From contig NC_135795.1 of assembly GCF_051106095.1 (NCBI RefSeq), forward strand, positions 4,890,501 to 4,954,500: 64,000 nucleotides of DNA, written 5' to 3'. The notes under the pieces were generated by a model. The model saw only the letters and a list, made by a program, of their open reading frames with translations. It made no database searches and was not told the DNA's origin. Shown in pieces: positions 1 through 11,380 of the stretch. Both the position numbers and the translations under genes were made by a program. Each line of letters opens with the position of its first letter. The stretch's first letter is position 1. The DNA is from Pogona vitticeps (taxonomy: Eukaryota; Chordata; Lepidosauria; Squamata; Agamidae).

Positions 1-254
1 AATCAAATTGCATTTCAGTTGCTCCTCAGAAGTTACATCTGCAGTGGAATTGGGGCCATTGTGTTTCACCTCATGCACTGTATTTCCAAAACACATGCTG
101 AGTTTCAAGTTGTTTCATGGGGTGGCTTCTATTCTTTAAAAAAAACAAAACATTGTAATATCTTTAAGGACTAACAAATTTAATACACTGTTTAATACAC
201 AGTTTTACTACAGTACAGACACACTGTTGTCCTCCACGTGGCTGAAACAGTTGT
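1..254. other. AT-rich intergenic DNA, nothing recognised
   Basis: The opening stretch shows no exon, transposon end or simple repeat that could be supported. Confidence 0.5.
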
Positions 255-390
255 AATCTACAAAAGCTCATACTGAAATAAATCTGGTTAGCCCTAGAGA
301 TGTCACTATGGTTGTTCTTGTTTTGTGTTGTTTCTGTTGTAGCTGAAACAGACCAACACAGCCACAATTCTGAAAACCTGTATATTTCTA
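255..390 (+). mobile_element. Fragment of a dispersed repeat, possibly Penelope-like 3' end
   Basis: The motif order AAAGCTCATACTGAAATAAAT, TGGTTAG, then GACCAACACAGCCACAATTCTGAAA resembles the common amniote repeat end with 'GAAAGCTCATGC...TTGTTAG...GACTAACACGGCTAC'. Assignment to Penelope-like elements is from memory and uncertain. Confidence 0.35.
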
Positions 391-615
391 GTTCTTCTTT
401 CTACATATCTAGCAATCAAACACATTCCTTTTTTTTTTGGACAGGTTTCCAGGAAATATGTTTCACTGTTGCATCGAAAATAATATGTGCAGAACAATGG
501 ACAACTTCCACCGAAAACAGAATATCAGCCACATAAAGGGGAGGTTTGCTCTAATACGTGTGTGGCAGAATGGAGGATCACCGTTAAACAGGTAATGTGT
601 TTGTTTAATGCTACA

Positions 616-617
<2 letters not shown>

Positions 618-682
<65 letters not shown>
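618..682. repeat. (CT)n microsatellite
   Basis: About 32 uninterrupted CT units. It creates artefactual RERERE and LSLSLS reading frames on the two strands. Confidence 0.97.
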
Positions 683-683
<1 letters not shown>

Positions 684-1343
684 GTGTTCCATAAACTCTT
701 GACACAACATGTCAAACTCGACAGGATTTATTGAAATTTGGAGTGTGGTAACATTCAACAAATAGACAACAGGTTCACAAGCCCTTGGTCCTAGTTAAAT
801 GCACTTGTCCAATGTCTGGTTACAGACTTTCTTGCCTCCTGATCCAGGGCTTTACTGGTAAGCCCAGGTCTCTGACAGTCTACTCATTTTTCCACTGGTA
901 TCAGGGCTCTTTAGGTGTTGATTTGCTCCTATAAGCAAAGACCAATATATGTGCAATTAGGACAAGAAGGTGAGTACTGTATTTTCTCTCCAGAGATTTG
1001 TATCTACCCCAATTCACTGGTCCCGTCTCCTCCCACTCACCCCAGTGCTGATGCTCACTTCCTCGGCCGGCATCGGCTGTGGGTCAGTGTCGGCTCTCCT
1101 GACTTTGCCTCCATTTTCCTCCTTACAGTCCGCTAGTAGACGGATGCAATGGCAGGTTGGTGTTTCCTGCTTCTCCTCCTCACCTGGGGGGACAAGGAGT
1201 AGCACTAGGACGGTCTCCAAGGGATCTCCTTATAACTATAAGCTCACTCCCCTGGATGCTCCAGTTCCTCCTCCAGAGATTCCTCAGCCCAGTATATCTC
1301 AATATCAGGCTCCATAATCTAGAGAGCAGTGAAATAAAGGGTA
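683..1343. other. Intergenic, no gene recognised
   Basis: Unique-looking DNA with a C/T-rich patch around 1010-1200 (several TCTCCT runs). Acceptor-like CCTTACAG is present near 1127, but no protein family was recognised in any frame. Confidence 0.4.
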
Positions 1344-1482
1344 GTGAAATATGCTACCAACTTTACTGGGTATCTGAAAAAGATTATATATATGTATCTG
1401 ACTGTCGAGCCAGACTTCATATATATATATAACGTTCTTTTTTTCAGATACCTAACAAAGTGTTGTTGGTAGCATATTTCAC
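1344..1482. mobile_element. Palindromic MITE with TA target-site duplication
   Basis: The ends GTGAAATATGCTACCAAC (1344-) and its reverse complement (-1482) are perfect over 18 bp, and the inverted arms continue imperfectly for about 40 bp (GGTATCTGAAAAA). TA flanks both sides (1342-1343 and 1483-1484). An AT-rich centre with a small CAGA/TCTG stem separates the arms. The TA duplication points to the Tc1/mariner superfamily. Confidence 0.7.
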
Positions 1483-1851
1483 TATCCCCTTATTGATTAT
1501 TCTGATTGTGCTTCTTTATACTTTGACTTGTTTACTCTGTTGTTCTAAATTACACTCCACCTAAGAGATCATATTAAAATATAAAGTATTAAAAAGTGTA
1601 AAATGCAAGCTTATGAACATTTAAAGCAAAAAACAACAACAAACAAACAGGAGCAATTGCTTTCAGTTTTCTCAAAAAATATCTGCATGCTACATGGCTT
1701 TTAAGTGATCTACTGTGTAGGGTATGTCCCTATGGGTCAGTCAGTCTGTCTCTCCTTCTGTACCTTTTTTGGCCTGGTAACCTGGCAATGTTTACTTTAA
1801 CTACCCCTTCTCAAATCTTTAATAAAACTGGTTTCTACTTTCTCTTCCCTA

Positions 1852-2050
1852 ACTCTCTCCTTTGGCATGCTTCTCATTTGATTAATATTTCATTGTGACC
1901 ATTTCAGGCTAGTTTTAAGGTGGCAAGATCAAGCCACCTGTCTCATCCAACTCTTACTATTTGGCTCTTCCACCTTCTTTCCTTTGTTGTTTGTTTGTGC
2001 TGGTCACAATGAAATATTAATTAAAAGAGAAGCATGCCAAAGCAGAGAGT
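1852..2050. repeat. Inverted repeat, ~50-bp arms (possible MITE)
   Basis: The left arm 1852-1901 (with GGCATGCTTCTC and AATATTTCATTGTGACC) is repeated in reverse complement at 2001-2050 with only a few mismatches. About 100 bp separates the arms. No clear target-site duplication was found, so the class is open. Confidence 0.6.
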
Positions 2051-2848
2051 CAAAAGTTCAGCTGACGGTTCTCCGCCCAGGCAATTTAACAAGAAGGAAA
2101 ACAGAGAAGGGGGGTAAAGAGAAAAGAAATCCCGCCAAGTGACCATGTAGCTGAGCTCATTAATGGACCAGAATCTTGCCAAAATGGGGCCATTAATTCC
2201 ACCCAATTGATTGCAGCTTCCCATTTTGAGGGTCAGGCCCAGAAAGCACAGGTTCCGTCCCTTCCCAAGGGAAATATTTATTTAAACCCTTCCCTGTTGA
2301 ATGGCAGGCTTGCAAATTGCTTTCTAAAGCCAAACTGGATGTACATGATTTTAAAAGCACAAATACAGGACACAGGGGTGGAGATATTTGGACTGGAATT
2401 TGGGTGGAGGCAGGTAATGGAGTTTAACCTTTCCACTTTCTATAGTCTGGGACTACAGAAGCCCTCTCCCCACATCTGGATGAAAACACCCCACCCAGGG
2501 AGGAAACCTCCTTTAGTGCCAGCGGGAGTTTCGATCAATTATGAAATTTTTGCCAATGTGTATTACATGCTACAGGTGTAGGGGTATCTGCGCTACAGGT
2601 GTAGCGGTACCTTTCATTTCTTCTGTACACATGATAAACATGTTGTTGCTGACAGGCTTTGGTATGGGTATTGTACATGCTTGCTTTCTTCGAGGTCTTT
2701 GGCTGGATCAAGAACATTGCCAATACACTCAGCAATATAACCAGATCCATCATAAATATAACCATCCTGTTTTTCAGGGTTGGGGAGGGCAAGGCCTTCC
2801 AGACATTTAACCAGGATAAAAATATTTTAGAAAAATAATAATATTAAA
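2051..2848. other. Intergenic, with a 2x tandem near 2569
   Basis: GCTACAGGTGTAG(G/C)GGTA(T/C)C occurs twice in tandem at about 2569-2612. On the minus strand two frames stay open over about 2630-2815, but no protein family was recognised. Confidence 0.4.
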
Positions 2849-3000
2849 TGGATAGCTCATGCCTTGACTATTGCAGTGTGCTCTATGTGGGGCCACCCTT
2901 GAAGAGGGTTCTAGTATCTTCATCTGGTGCAATAGGTGGCTAACTGGTGCATGGTATTGTGAAGAAACTAAGAAATTGGGAAACACCAAATATGGTGAAA
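2849..3000 (+). mobile_element. L2/CR1-clade LINE fragment (reverse transcriptase end)
   Basis: The + strand reads LDYCSVLYVGPPLKRVL around 2866-2915, the decayed form of the L2/CR1 motif 'LDYCNALYxGLPLK', followed by a remnant of 'ARLLTG'. It is a short, old fragment. Confidence 0.55.
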
Positions 3001-3754
3001 ATTCAGCCTTTCCTATCAGTGCTAGGAAATGGCTGGATAGCAATGGGGAAGGCAGCATCGGCCAATAACAAGAAAGGAGTAACACCTGCAATTTATCTTC
3101 TCCAAGTGAAGATTTCAAGGCCAAATTGGCTTGTTCCCTGGTGTCTTCATTACTGTGCTAATTGGAAAACGACGTCAGTGGTATGAAGCAAGGGGGCAGA
3201 AAGTGCTCTAGTCTTTCTGAACATTTGAGGGAAACTCTAAGCCAGATCATCTGGAAGGGTCCAGAGTCTGAAGCTTAATGTATAAAAAAAAGGATTCAGA
3301 AGTTACTTTGGTTAGCTTAGCTTACCTCTTAGGAGATCCGATGCTCAGCTGCTGTCTAAAAACCATGCTGATGCTACTCTAATCTAGATAGATTAGCTAG
3401 CTTTCTTATTTTCTGGCGTGTTTCTCCTAATTGCTTTAGCCTTTGTTTCAAATTGACTCTTTGTTCCAAGTGCTTTTTTAAAAAAAAACTTTTTGGACAT
3501 TTTGTCTTTTTGACTCTTTTTAAGAAAATATATAAAATTCATCATCCAATTGTCTAAGAGGGTTGTGGTAGGAAAACCACGTCTTGCCTTGACCATCTAC
3601 CAGGAGCCTTGATGTTTTTGTGGTTTGGGAGCAGTTCCCTCTTTCAGTGTTTGTGTAATGTTCCTACGTGCCTAACCTTGTGGGTTTTTTAAAATTATTA
3701 TTATTAACTGAAAACACTGTTCAGCTGACCTAGACTGGAGTAATAGTGTGGTGC
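3001..3754. other. Intergenic, nothing recognised
   Basis: AT-rich DNA with no supported exon or full repeat. Confidence 0.4.
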
Positions 3755-4345
3755 CAAGGCCAGACAAAAATTTATTTATTTTATTTAAAATATTTTTACC
3801 CTGCCTGTCTCCTGAAAAAAAGAACCCAAGGCAGTTTCCATCATTAAGAGACAACATTTAAAGCTAAAAGCATAAGTATACAAATACTAAAAAGGATAAA
3901 ATAAGTACCACACTAAAAAAAGGTAAACAAAAGCAACACCAAAAACACATTCAAAGCAGTAAGACACAACTTCTAAACAGCTTGGCGTCTGACTATCTAA
4001 GGAACCACTTTTCTCATTGTAAGCCTGTCTGAATGTTAAGATCTTTGAGAGAGGCCCACTTAAGAATACCAATAATTTCAGAGGCCAATCTAACAAGCGC
4101 ACAAGAAAAGGCTTTCTCCTTTTGGACTGTGAAATGCACTCCTTTCAGAGTTGCAATCAGCTTCCATTCTGAGTGATTTTAAGAATGGTATAAAAACACA
4201 TTTTTAGAAACTGTTCTGTGATGGTTAACCTGCCTTGATGCACATTTATCATTTTTTAAACTGGACATTTAGCTGACTTCAATGATTTTAATGCATTTAG
4301 TTGATTTTGATGGTTTTTACAGTGGGGCATTGACTTGCTGGTATA
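3755..4345. mobile_element. L2/CR1-type LINE 3'-region fragments, both orientations
   Basis: 3760-4115 reads as the antisense LINE tail (TTATTTAAAATATTTTTACC then CCAAGGCAG). From about 4100 the + strand shows the 'GCTTTCTCC...TTTTTAGAA' block typical of the region after the reverse transcriptase. Two fragments meet tail to head. Family placement is by resemblance only. Confidence 0.4.
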
Positions 4346-4960
4346 GTTAAATTGCGTTTTGGTGAGTTTATTCTTTCATGAAGATTAAGCACAACGTTCT
4401 AGTGGAAAGGTGAGGTCATAATCATAATCATAATTTGTTGTTCTGTGAGGAAAGCCACATATTCCTCATTTTTATTTTATTTTTTTCAGAATTCAGCTCA
4501 CAAAATTCAGACAGCCGCAGGCCATGACGGCAGAGCTGTTCTTGGAGCTGTGGTTTAAAGAGTAGCATTTTTTCCTGTTTGTGCTAAAAGCAAAATCATT
4601 CTCCAAGTGCCTATCCTTATTTATTTAGCCAAACTACCACTACCCACACACAAGGGAAAGGCAGGCTTGGAAATACCAAAGGTCTGAAGAATTAGAAAAC
4701 AAAAAAATGTATGTAACGAAACCCAAAATAGAAAGTGGGAGGAAGGGCTGTGGGTGGAGGACCATCTCCTTGAGATAGATCAAAAAGGTTTGAAAAGGCT
4801 TAACAGGTCTAGGATGGAGATTGTCATGGAGAGGCAGAAACTCAAAGTGAAGCGTAATGGAGTCTCCTGAGAGAGGGCACAGCTAGAAGATTGGCTGTAA
4901 TATTAAACAAGAACAATCCATGCTGCAACATTTTGTTGCAGGTGCCACTAGTTCTGTTAT
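4346..4960. other. Intergenic, nothing recognised
   Basis: No exon or well-supported repeat was seen apart from short A/T-rich runs. Confidence 0.4.
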
Positions 4961-5207
4961 GGATCCTCACGGCACAGTGGTTAAACTGAAATACTGCAGT
5001 GAAGACTCTGCTCACGACCTAAAATCGACCCTGGTATCCCGCTCTCAGGTATCCCGCTCAAGGTTGACTCAGCCTTCCATCCTTCTGAGATCAGTAAATT
5101 GAGTACCAGGCTCACGGGGGGGGGGGGGGGGGAAGAAGAGATAATTTGTAGCCTGCATAAATTGTAAACCATCCAGAGAATGCTTTAAGAGCTATGAACA
5201 CTTTATG
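4961..5207 (+). mobile_element. tRNA-derived SINE (CAGTGGTTAAACTG type)
   Basis: A box A-like CACAGTGGTTAAACTG, the 'CTGCTCACGACCT' block, 'CAAGGTTGACTCAGCCTTCC' and 'AAATTGAGTACC' follow in order, then a 17-G tract and a LINE-like tail (GTAAACCATCCAGAGA). A second copy lies at 55388-55622 with the same order. Confidence 0.65.
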
Positions 5208-6235
5208 CACAAGGCAAACAGCCAGGTTTGTCCATACCTGAGATGACAACAATGAATATTTGGAGTCAAGCTGCAGCTCCTTTCCAGGGGAACCCTTCCA
5301 GAAACAGCAGATTGCCAAAGGGGGAACCTTCCACCCCCTTAGAAATGCCCTTCTTGTGTGCCCACCCAAAGCAGGATGGAGTTCAATGGGATTAAGATGC
5401 CAGCAGCCCAGGCAAGCCGCCAGGAGCCTCAAGCTTTCCTTCCGACTGTCCTCCGTGACACCCCCCATGCCACCCCACCCCCTTACTCCCACTGCCACCC
5501 ACCCAACCCGTGTGTCTCTTCCCCCCCCCTTCCCAAATTTCTGGCCTAACCTAGAACTGTCATCCCGGCCCCATCGCTTACTTCACTCCTCAGATATGTG
5601 CAGGCACAATGAGGAAGACGTGTTGGCTTGGAATGGAGATTGGGGGCGGGTGGGATGTGGGGTGGGGTGGGGGAGCCCAAGCGTGTTTTCCCAGGCTCGT
5701 TTAGATTCATAAATTTAGCTCAAGGAGCGGGGTGGAAGTAAGGAAACAAAGAAAAGAAAAGCCCAGCAAACAGACAAGAAAGGCCGGCTTGCTGTTAAGG
5801 AATGACGCCATGGCTCCAAAGCGGTTAACCCAGAACGGCCATAGGAGCTGCAGAGGGCCAAAGACCTCCATGTTTCGGAAGTTTTTGACAGAACAGGGGT
5901 GGGGGGGGGCGGGGTGGGGGGGCTGCTGGCTCACATCCAGCTTTCTGAAATGGACAAAAAGGACCGCAGCAACACTGCCAAACAGGGTGGGGTCATCTCT
6001 CGCGGTTTTGCAGAGGACTGCGTGATCCTAAAAGGCTGGTTTTTTTATGAGCCAACCCTGAGTTACCCATCTGGAGTCGTAGAAGCGCAGGGGCGCTCCC
6101 TGGTATTGAGATAGATTGTTGGGCTTTCGGCGAACTCAGTATTGTTGATGTAGCTTGGCACCGCAAAGCTTGTATTGTAAAGCAAAGGCTGGGGAAGCGG
6201 CTTTTATTATTTTCTAGAATTACGGAGGGATTCCT
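5208..6235. other. Intergenic, C/G-rich low complexity 5460-5950
   Basis: Runs of C (5460-5530) and G (5640-5680, 5895-5925) dominate. Long frames here follow from base composition. No gene was recognised. A weak MITE-like piece (CCCATAATTCTTAATTCTGG) lies at 6260-6285. Confidence 0.4.
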
Positions 6236-6423
6236 TTTTTGGGATTCCTTGGATTACAAACCCCATAATTCTTAATTCTGGCAGTTACATCTGATTTATC
6301 CCCACCTTGCATACCCCTAAATGTGGCTCGCCTGGGAGAAGAGGCTTAAATTAGAAGGCTTTGAGGCTGAGCTAGGCCTACTTCTGCCCAGGAGCTTCCT
6401 CTTCCTGCTCCTGGAGGTGTTGG

Positions 6424-6765
6424 TAAAGGTAAAGGTTCCCCTTGACAAATTTTGTCCAGTCGTGTTCGACTCTAGGGGGCGGTGCTCATCCCCGTTTCCA
6501 AGCCATAGAGCCAGCGTTTTGTCCGAAGACAATCTTCCGTGGTCACATGGCCAGTGCGACTTAGACACGGAACACTGTTACCTTCCCACCCAGGTGGTCC
6601 CTATTTATCTACTTGCATTTGCATGCTTTCGAACCGCTAGGTTGGCGGGAGCTGGGACAAGCGACGGGCACTCACTCCGTCGCATGGATTCGATCTTACG
6701 ACTGCTTGGTCTTCTGACCCTGCAGCACAGGCTTCTGCGGTTTAGCCCGCAGCGCCACCACGTCC
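6424..6765 (-). mobile_element. Sauria SINE, full length, with 13-bp target-site duplication
   Basis: On the minus strand it begins GGGACGTGGTGGCGCTGCGG and ends in the (ACCTTT)n BovB-like tail. The tRNA-like box B (GATCGAATCC) is present, as is the AACACGACTGGACAAAA end block. CTGGAGGTGTTGG is duplicated exactly on both sides (6411-6423 and 6766-6778), so the copy is complete and fairly young. Confidence 0.92.
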
Positions 6766-7074
6766 CTGGAGGTGTTGGAGGGGCAATTAAATATTACCTT
6801 AACCTGGGTGATCTGACAGTGTTCTTAGACGTGCCAACACACACCGGGTGTCCTAGCTCTGGGGTTGCAAAGGAAAGGTGCACTACACACAGAGATGTGT
6901 TCTCCGGCACCTTGTCATTGCAATACTGCCCTTCCCACCATCTGCTACCTGAAGCAATTGCTTTACTCTGTCTCACAGGAGGTCCAGTCTGGAAATACCC
7001 ACAGATCAGGCTGTAGCTTAAGAACCCTCTTGTTCCAGCAGGCATTCCAAAATATCCTGTCTGTGCGGACCACT

Positions 7075-7290
7075 GAATCTATTTGCCTTTTACCTGTTTT
7101 AACTATTGCCAACTTTTAAAAGCCCTTTACATTTTAAAAGTTATTGCCTATTTTGTGCTTATTTTGAGCTTTTACTTATGTTGTGTTGAGTTATGATCAT
7201 TGTTGTTATTTTATGCTGTAAACCACCCAGAGTTGCCTTTGTCTACATGGGTGGTTTAAAAATCAACCAAATGATCAATGCAAAGAAACA
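7075..7290 (+). mobile_element. LINE 3'-end fragment (L2/CR1-type)
   Basis: The T-rich stretch ending TTATGCTGTAAACCACCCAG, then an inverted CATGGGTGGTTTAAAAAT, is the usual 3' end of an L2/CR1-type LINE ('GTAAACCGCCCAGAG'). Confidence 0.5.
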
Positions 7291-8344
7291 GAAATAATAG
7301 GCAGTAAAATAAGTTAGCATTCCTATTCCTGAACACCCTCTCTTTAGACACACACACACACACATATTCCTATGTATTGGAGAGCAAAGCCAGCCTCTCC
7401 CCAGGTCTGTAGAGGAGCCCGCAGACACAAAAAAGACAAAGTGGTGTCCACAGAGAGTAAACAAGATGCACAAGTTCTCTGAGCCCTGTCCTTTGAATCC
7501 CTTTCTCTGACATGGGCAGAAGAGGCAGATGATTTAGAAGATGATGAAGATTCCTAGAATAGTTGCCAACTCTCTTTCTCCAAACCCTGGTTCCCGCTTC
7601 CACCCAGCTCTGCTGACTTTTAACAGCTGCAGAACATACAGATCTCTCCAGGCTGGGAGACTTTTTCCCACCACTGTATCTTCCTGCAAGCTCCGGCTTG
7701 ATCCATTTCCATTTGTTATGCAGCTGTTAAGAGTCCCAGAAAGTCTGCTCACCTCCTGGGCATCCCCTCTCTTCATAACAAGCGATGTTAATGATGCCTG
7801 TACATCTTTTTGCTGCCCACCAAAGTCCTTGTTTTACTGCAGCTTCCTTCTTATCCCTGAATCTCTTTCCCCCCCCTCTCTTTCTGCAAATTATTCTCCA
7901 GGTTTCCCTCCTATTTTAATTGCAAATGGCTGCCTTTCCTCTTGCATTCAATACGCACCCCCTGTGGTGTCCTTTAGAAGGGAGGGAAAGGAAAACTTTA
8001 AGAACAGCTGCTGGCTCAAACTTCCCTGGGCCGTCATATCCTGCTCCCACCCATTGCCCTTCTCTTCTAGTTCCAGGGAACAAAAGCACCCTCCACCCCC
8101 ACTCTACGGCAATCTACTTACTTTCTGAGAAAGTCTAGATTTTCACTCAACACAAATGCATCATCTTGCGGACACACAGATTTACGAGTACATCAGCTAA
8201 CATTGTCTGGCACCACATGCTAAAAATGTGCGAAGTGCCATCCTTATTAAGGCTGTGTGTACGTACACTCACATGGACACACACCGATGGCAATGTAAAC
8301 ATTGCGGCCACAGGGATATGGAATGAATAAAGTATTTTTGGCAT
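7291..8344. other. Intergenic, nothing recognised
   Basis: A short (CA)n lies at 7350-7366. The remaining sequence is unique, C/T-rich on the + strand about 7540-8130, with no recognised exon. Confidence 0.4.
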
Positions 8345-8480
8345 GATGGTTATTGTGGGTTTTTGGGGCTCTTTGGCTGGCTTCTGGAGGTTGTTCTTCT
8401 TAATGTTTCGCCAGTCTCTGTGGCCGGCATATTCAGAGGACCGGAGTCGGAACTCTGTCCGTGCTCTGGCATTTTTGACC
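8345..8480 (-). mobile_element. Dispersed repeat fragment, possibly Penelope-like
   Basis: The block GTTCTTCTTAATGTTTCGCC, then GTGGCCGGCATATTCAGAGG, matches the amniote repeat with 'GAAGATGCC...GGCGAAACGT' on the opposite strand. Penelope assignment is from memory. Confidence 0.4.
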
Positions 8481-8819
8481 TACCTAGGCTGACCCATCAT
8501 ACAGCACCAAAAGTGTGCTGCTTACGTATATATTGCCCCTTTAGTGCTTAAAGCACTCTCTGGGTGATTTACAATTTAGTTATGCAGACTATGCATTGCC
8601 TTGCCCCACAAAGTAGGTATTCAAAGAAGAAGCCATCAATTTATACTTTTTAATAGGTGCAGATGCAAAACATGGGGGGAAAGAATGTAAATAGATGTTC
8701 AGTGTATCTCAAAAGAGTGACTTACTTCTCCAGATAACATTTAAACCACATGCATTCCAATTATGAGTGGAAGAAAAATGAAATGTAGACAGCGACGTTG
8801 CAGATATACTTTATTTTGT

Positions 8820-8880
8820 ATTCCTGCCTTGAGCAGGGGCTTGATGGACCCCATAGGCCCCTTCCAACTTCATGATAAGG
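8820..8880 (+). mobile_element. CR1 LINE 3'-tail remnant
   Basis: GGGCTTGATGGACCC, then CCCCTTCCAACTTCATGATA, is the CR1 3' end (TGGACTAGATGATC...CCCTTCCAACTCTATGATT). Confidence 0.5.
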
Positions 8881-10700
8881 TCATTGAGAGGAGGAGGTGA
8901 TGGGCCCTGTTTTGTTTCAGGTACCAAAATGTCTGAGGCTGCCCATGTCTGAAACAGGCAAAAGCTTCTTGTCACGACCTAACTTTCCCAGAAAGTGAGG
9001 AAACAAGGGTTAACAAAGCCCACTTCCCGAGATATAAGGTTGCTGACAGCTGTGATGGATAGGGAATGAACCCCCCCCCCCAGCCAGAGTAGGAGCCAGG
9101 AATGGGGGAGAAAATTACCATTAACCACACACCCTGCTCCTGTTCCCCCATCCCCTTTCCTCTCAGCAGGAAGATATTTCTTTTCCATTTTAACACTGGG
9201 CAAATGCTCTAGGACTGTGAACTGAAGGTCACTTAATGGGGGCTACTTAATTCTTCTCAACACCCCTTAAACACTCTCCCGTGTTCACAGGCAGGAAGGG
9301 TGACAACAGGCCTATGCCTTCCCGGGGACGGATTCTTATTAGGGGATGCTTTGAATGATGTTTGATATTGATTTAACAACAGAGGGTGCGTATTAATGGA
9401 TAGGGGGCAAAGAGGCAAATTCCAGCTGATTCTGTGTGGAAATGTTCCAGGGCTCCTTCCGAGGGGCATTTGACCTGTTGCTGTTTGGTGCATCGCAGGG
9501 TCAGGCGGGTTTGTACTTTTTCTAGTTGGCGTGCCCTGGTGTGTTTTGTTAGTGATTTAATTTTCCGATAAAGATGCCTTTTCCATCTGATAGTGAGACA
9601 GAAATCATAAAAGTTCTCTCTTTTAAGATGACAGTTCCCATAATGCCCCCGTCAGCAGTGTTGGCTGGGTGATTCTTTGTGTCATCATCCAAAAATCGGA
9701 ATATTTCCAGGCTCTGTGTCTGGTTTTGTTATTAAATGCCATGATGTGCAAGGCGCAGGGCCAGCCCTACCTTTAGCTAGTGTGGGGCTTTGTTTCAGAG
9801 ACCAAAGAGCAACTGTAACAGGAAATATAAGGGAAGTGCCCTGTTCCCACCTCATTCCACCCTAAGCGGGGGTCCATGCCCAAGAGTGGGGCACACAGAT
9901 TAGTACCCAGCCCATCATGTCCTTTTGGAAAAGTTTGAACCCAATTTTCAGCTAGACCTGAGACACTCTGTGTGTTTCTGTATTGCCAGTCAAAACCCTC
10001 TTCCTCCCACTGGGACTATGCAAAAGGTTGAGGCTTGGGGAGGGGGGTGCAGTTCATAACATCTTCAGAATCATTTCTAGGAGAATCATTTGCCAAATGG
10101 GACACACACACCCCACACAGCACTGGGACCATAAGAACAAGAGAAGCAAGAGAGAGCTATTGTGAACTTTGGCAGTGATGCCACCCTAAAAACACCTTGG
10201 GGTAGAGGGCACTTTGGCCTCCCCCAGAAGAAAACCCTATCTCCTCCTGCTAATCAATGATAGGCAGAGAGAGGGCTATAAGTTTCCTATGTTGTTTAAT
10301 CCTTCTGCACATTTTTAAATACAAGCTTCTTCTTTTTTGTTTGCGCTATTCCCAGACAGAAGCCAGGAATCAGCCTGCTTTGAAGGAGCTCTTTTAACTT
10401 CCTTCCCCCGAGCAAAAACAGTGATTATTTTATTTTATTTAAAATATTTATACCCTGCCTTTCTGATGATTTTAAAACCTGTGCAAGCTCATAAAAGGAA
10501 ATGTGGTCCTTCAAGTAACTTGGATTTAACTTGGAACTTCGGGACTTTCTAAGTCAAAAGAAGCGCTCTGAATGGTACCTGGACCTCCAGCACTTTAGTG
10601 AGAGGAAATCGGACAGCAAGTGGTGGGAGGAATCTTCACCAGGGCTGATCTTGTTTACCTCTCAGCCTCAGTGTTCTTTGTCTATAAAATGAGAGTGATA
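8881..10700. other. Intergenic, nothing recognised
   Basis: No supported exon. A LINE-tail-like piece (TTTATTTAAAATATTTATAC) is at about 10428-10465. Confidence 0.4.
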
Positions 10701-11127
10701 CAGTGGTGCCTCGCTAGACAGTTACCCCGCATGACAGTTTTTTCACTACACATCGACTTTTTGCAATCGTTATAGTGATTTGCAAAACAGTGATTCCTAT
10801 GGGGAAATTTCGCTGGACAATGTTTGGTCCCTGCTTCACAAACCGATTTTCGCTAGACAACGATTTTGACAGCTCCCTCCGCGCTCGCAAAATGGGTGTT
10901 TTCTGGACCTAAGCTTCGCAAGACAGCTATTTAAACAGCCGGTCGGCAGTTCGCAAAGCGGCTTTCCTATGGCCGATCTTCACTAGACAACGACGATTCT
11001 TCCCCATTGGAACGCATTAAAAAGGTTTCAATGCATTCGAATGGGGAAAGGCTTTTCGCTAGACAATGATTTTGCTAAACAGCGATTTCAGTGGAACGGA
11101 TTATCATCGTCTAGCGAGGCACCACTG
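10701..11127. mobile_element. Tigger/pogo-like MITE (427 bp), TA duplication
   Basis: The terminal inverted repeats CAGTGGTGCCTCGCTAGACA and its reverse complement lie at the ends, flanked by TA (10699-10700 and 11128-11129). The interior lacks a transposase frame and contains repeated CGCTAGACAACGATT-like modules. It is the same family as 28129-28553 and 31369-31787. Confidence 0.85.
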
Positions 11128-11141
11128 TAATTGGTTTGTTT

Positions 11142-11380
11142 AGCTGGCTGGATAGCTCAGTGTTTTATGTATCTGGCTGCGGAGGCAGAGGCTGGAAGTC
11201 GGATTCCCCCACTGGTCTCCTCCACAGCCAGCCTGTGTGGCCTTGAGCCAGCTGCACAATCCCACGATTCCTCGCAGAAGAAAGGAGTGGGAAACCGCTT
11301 CTGAGTATTCTCTATCTGGAAAACCCTGACAAAGGATTGCTATAAGTCAGGATCTACTCAGTGGCACACAATACATACAC
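11142..11380 (+). mobile_element. tRNA-derived SINE with L2-like tail
   Basis: Box A-like GGCTGGATAGCTCAGTGTTT and a box B-like region are followed by AGCCAGCCTGTGTGGCC, then CTGGAAAACCCTG and an ATAAGTCAGGATC L2-like end. It lies 15 bp after the preceding MITE. Confidence 0.75.

Noticed and set aside
2630-2815. Two open minus-strand frames as a decayed exon
   Set aside because: Neither peptide matched a family I can name and no splice sites frame them.
6321-7016. 231-codon + strand frame
   Set aside because: Half of it is the antisense of a Sauria SINE with target-site duplications, so it is not a gene.
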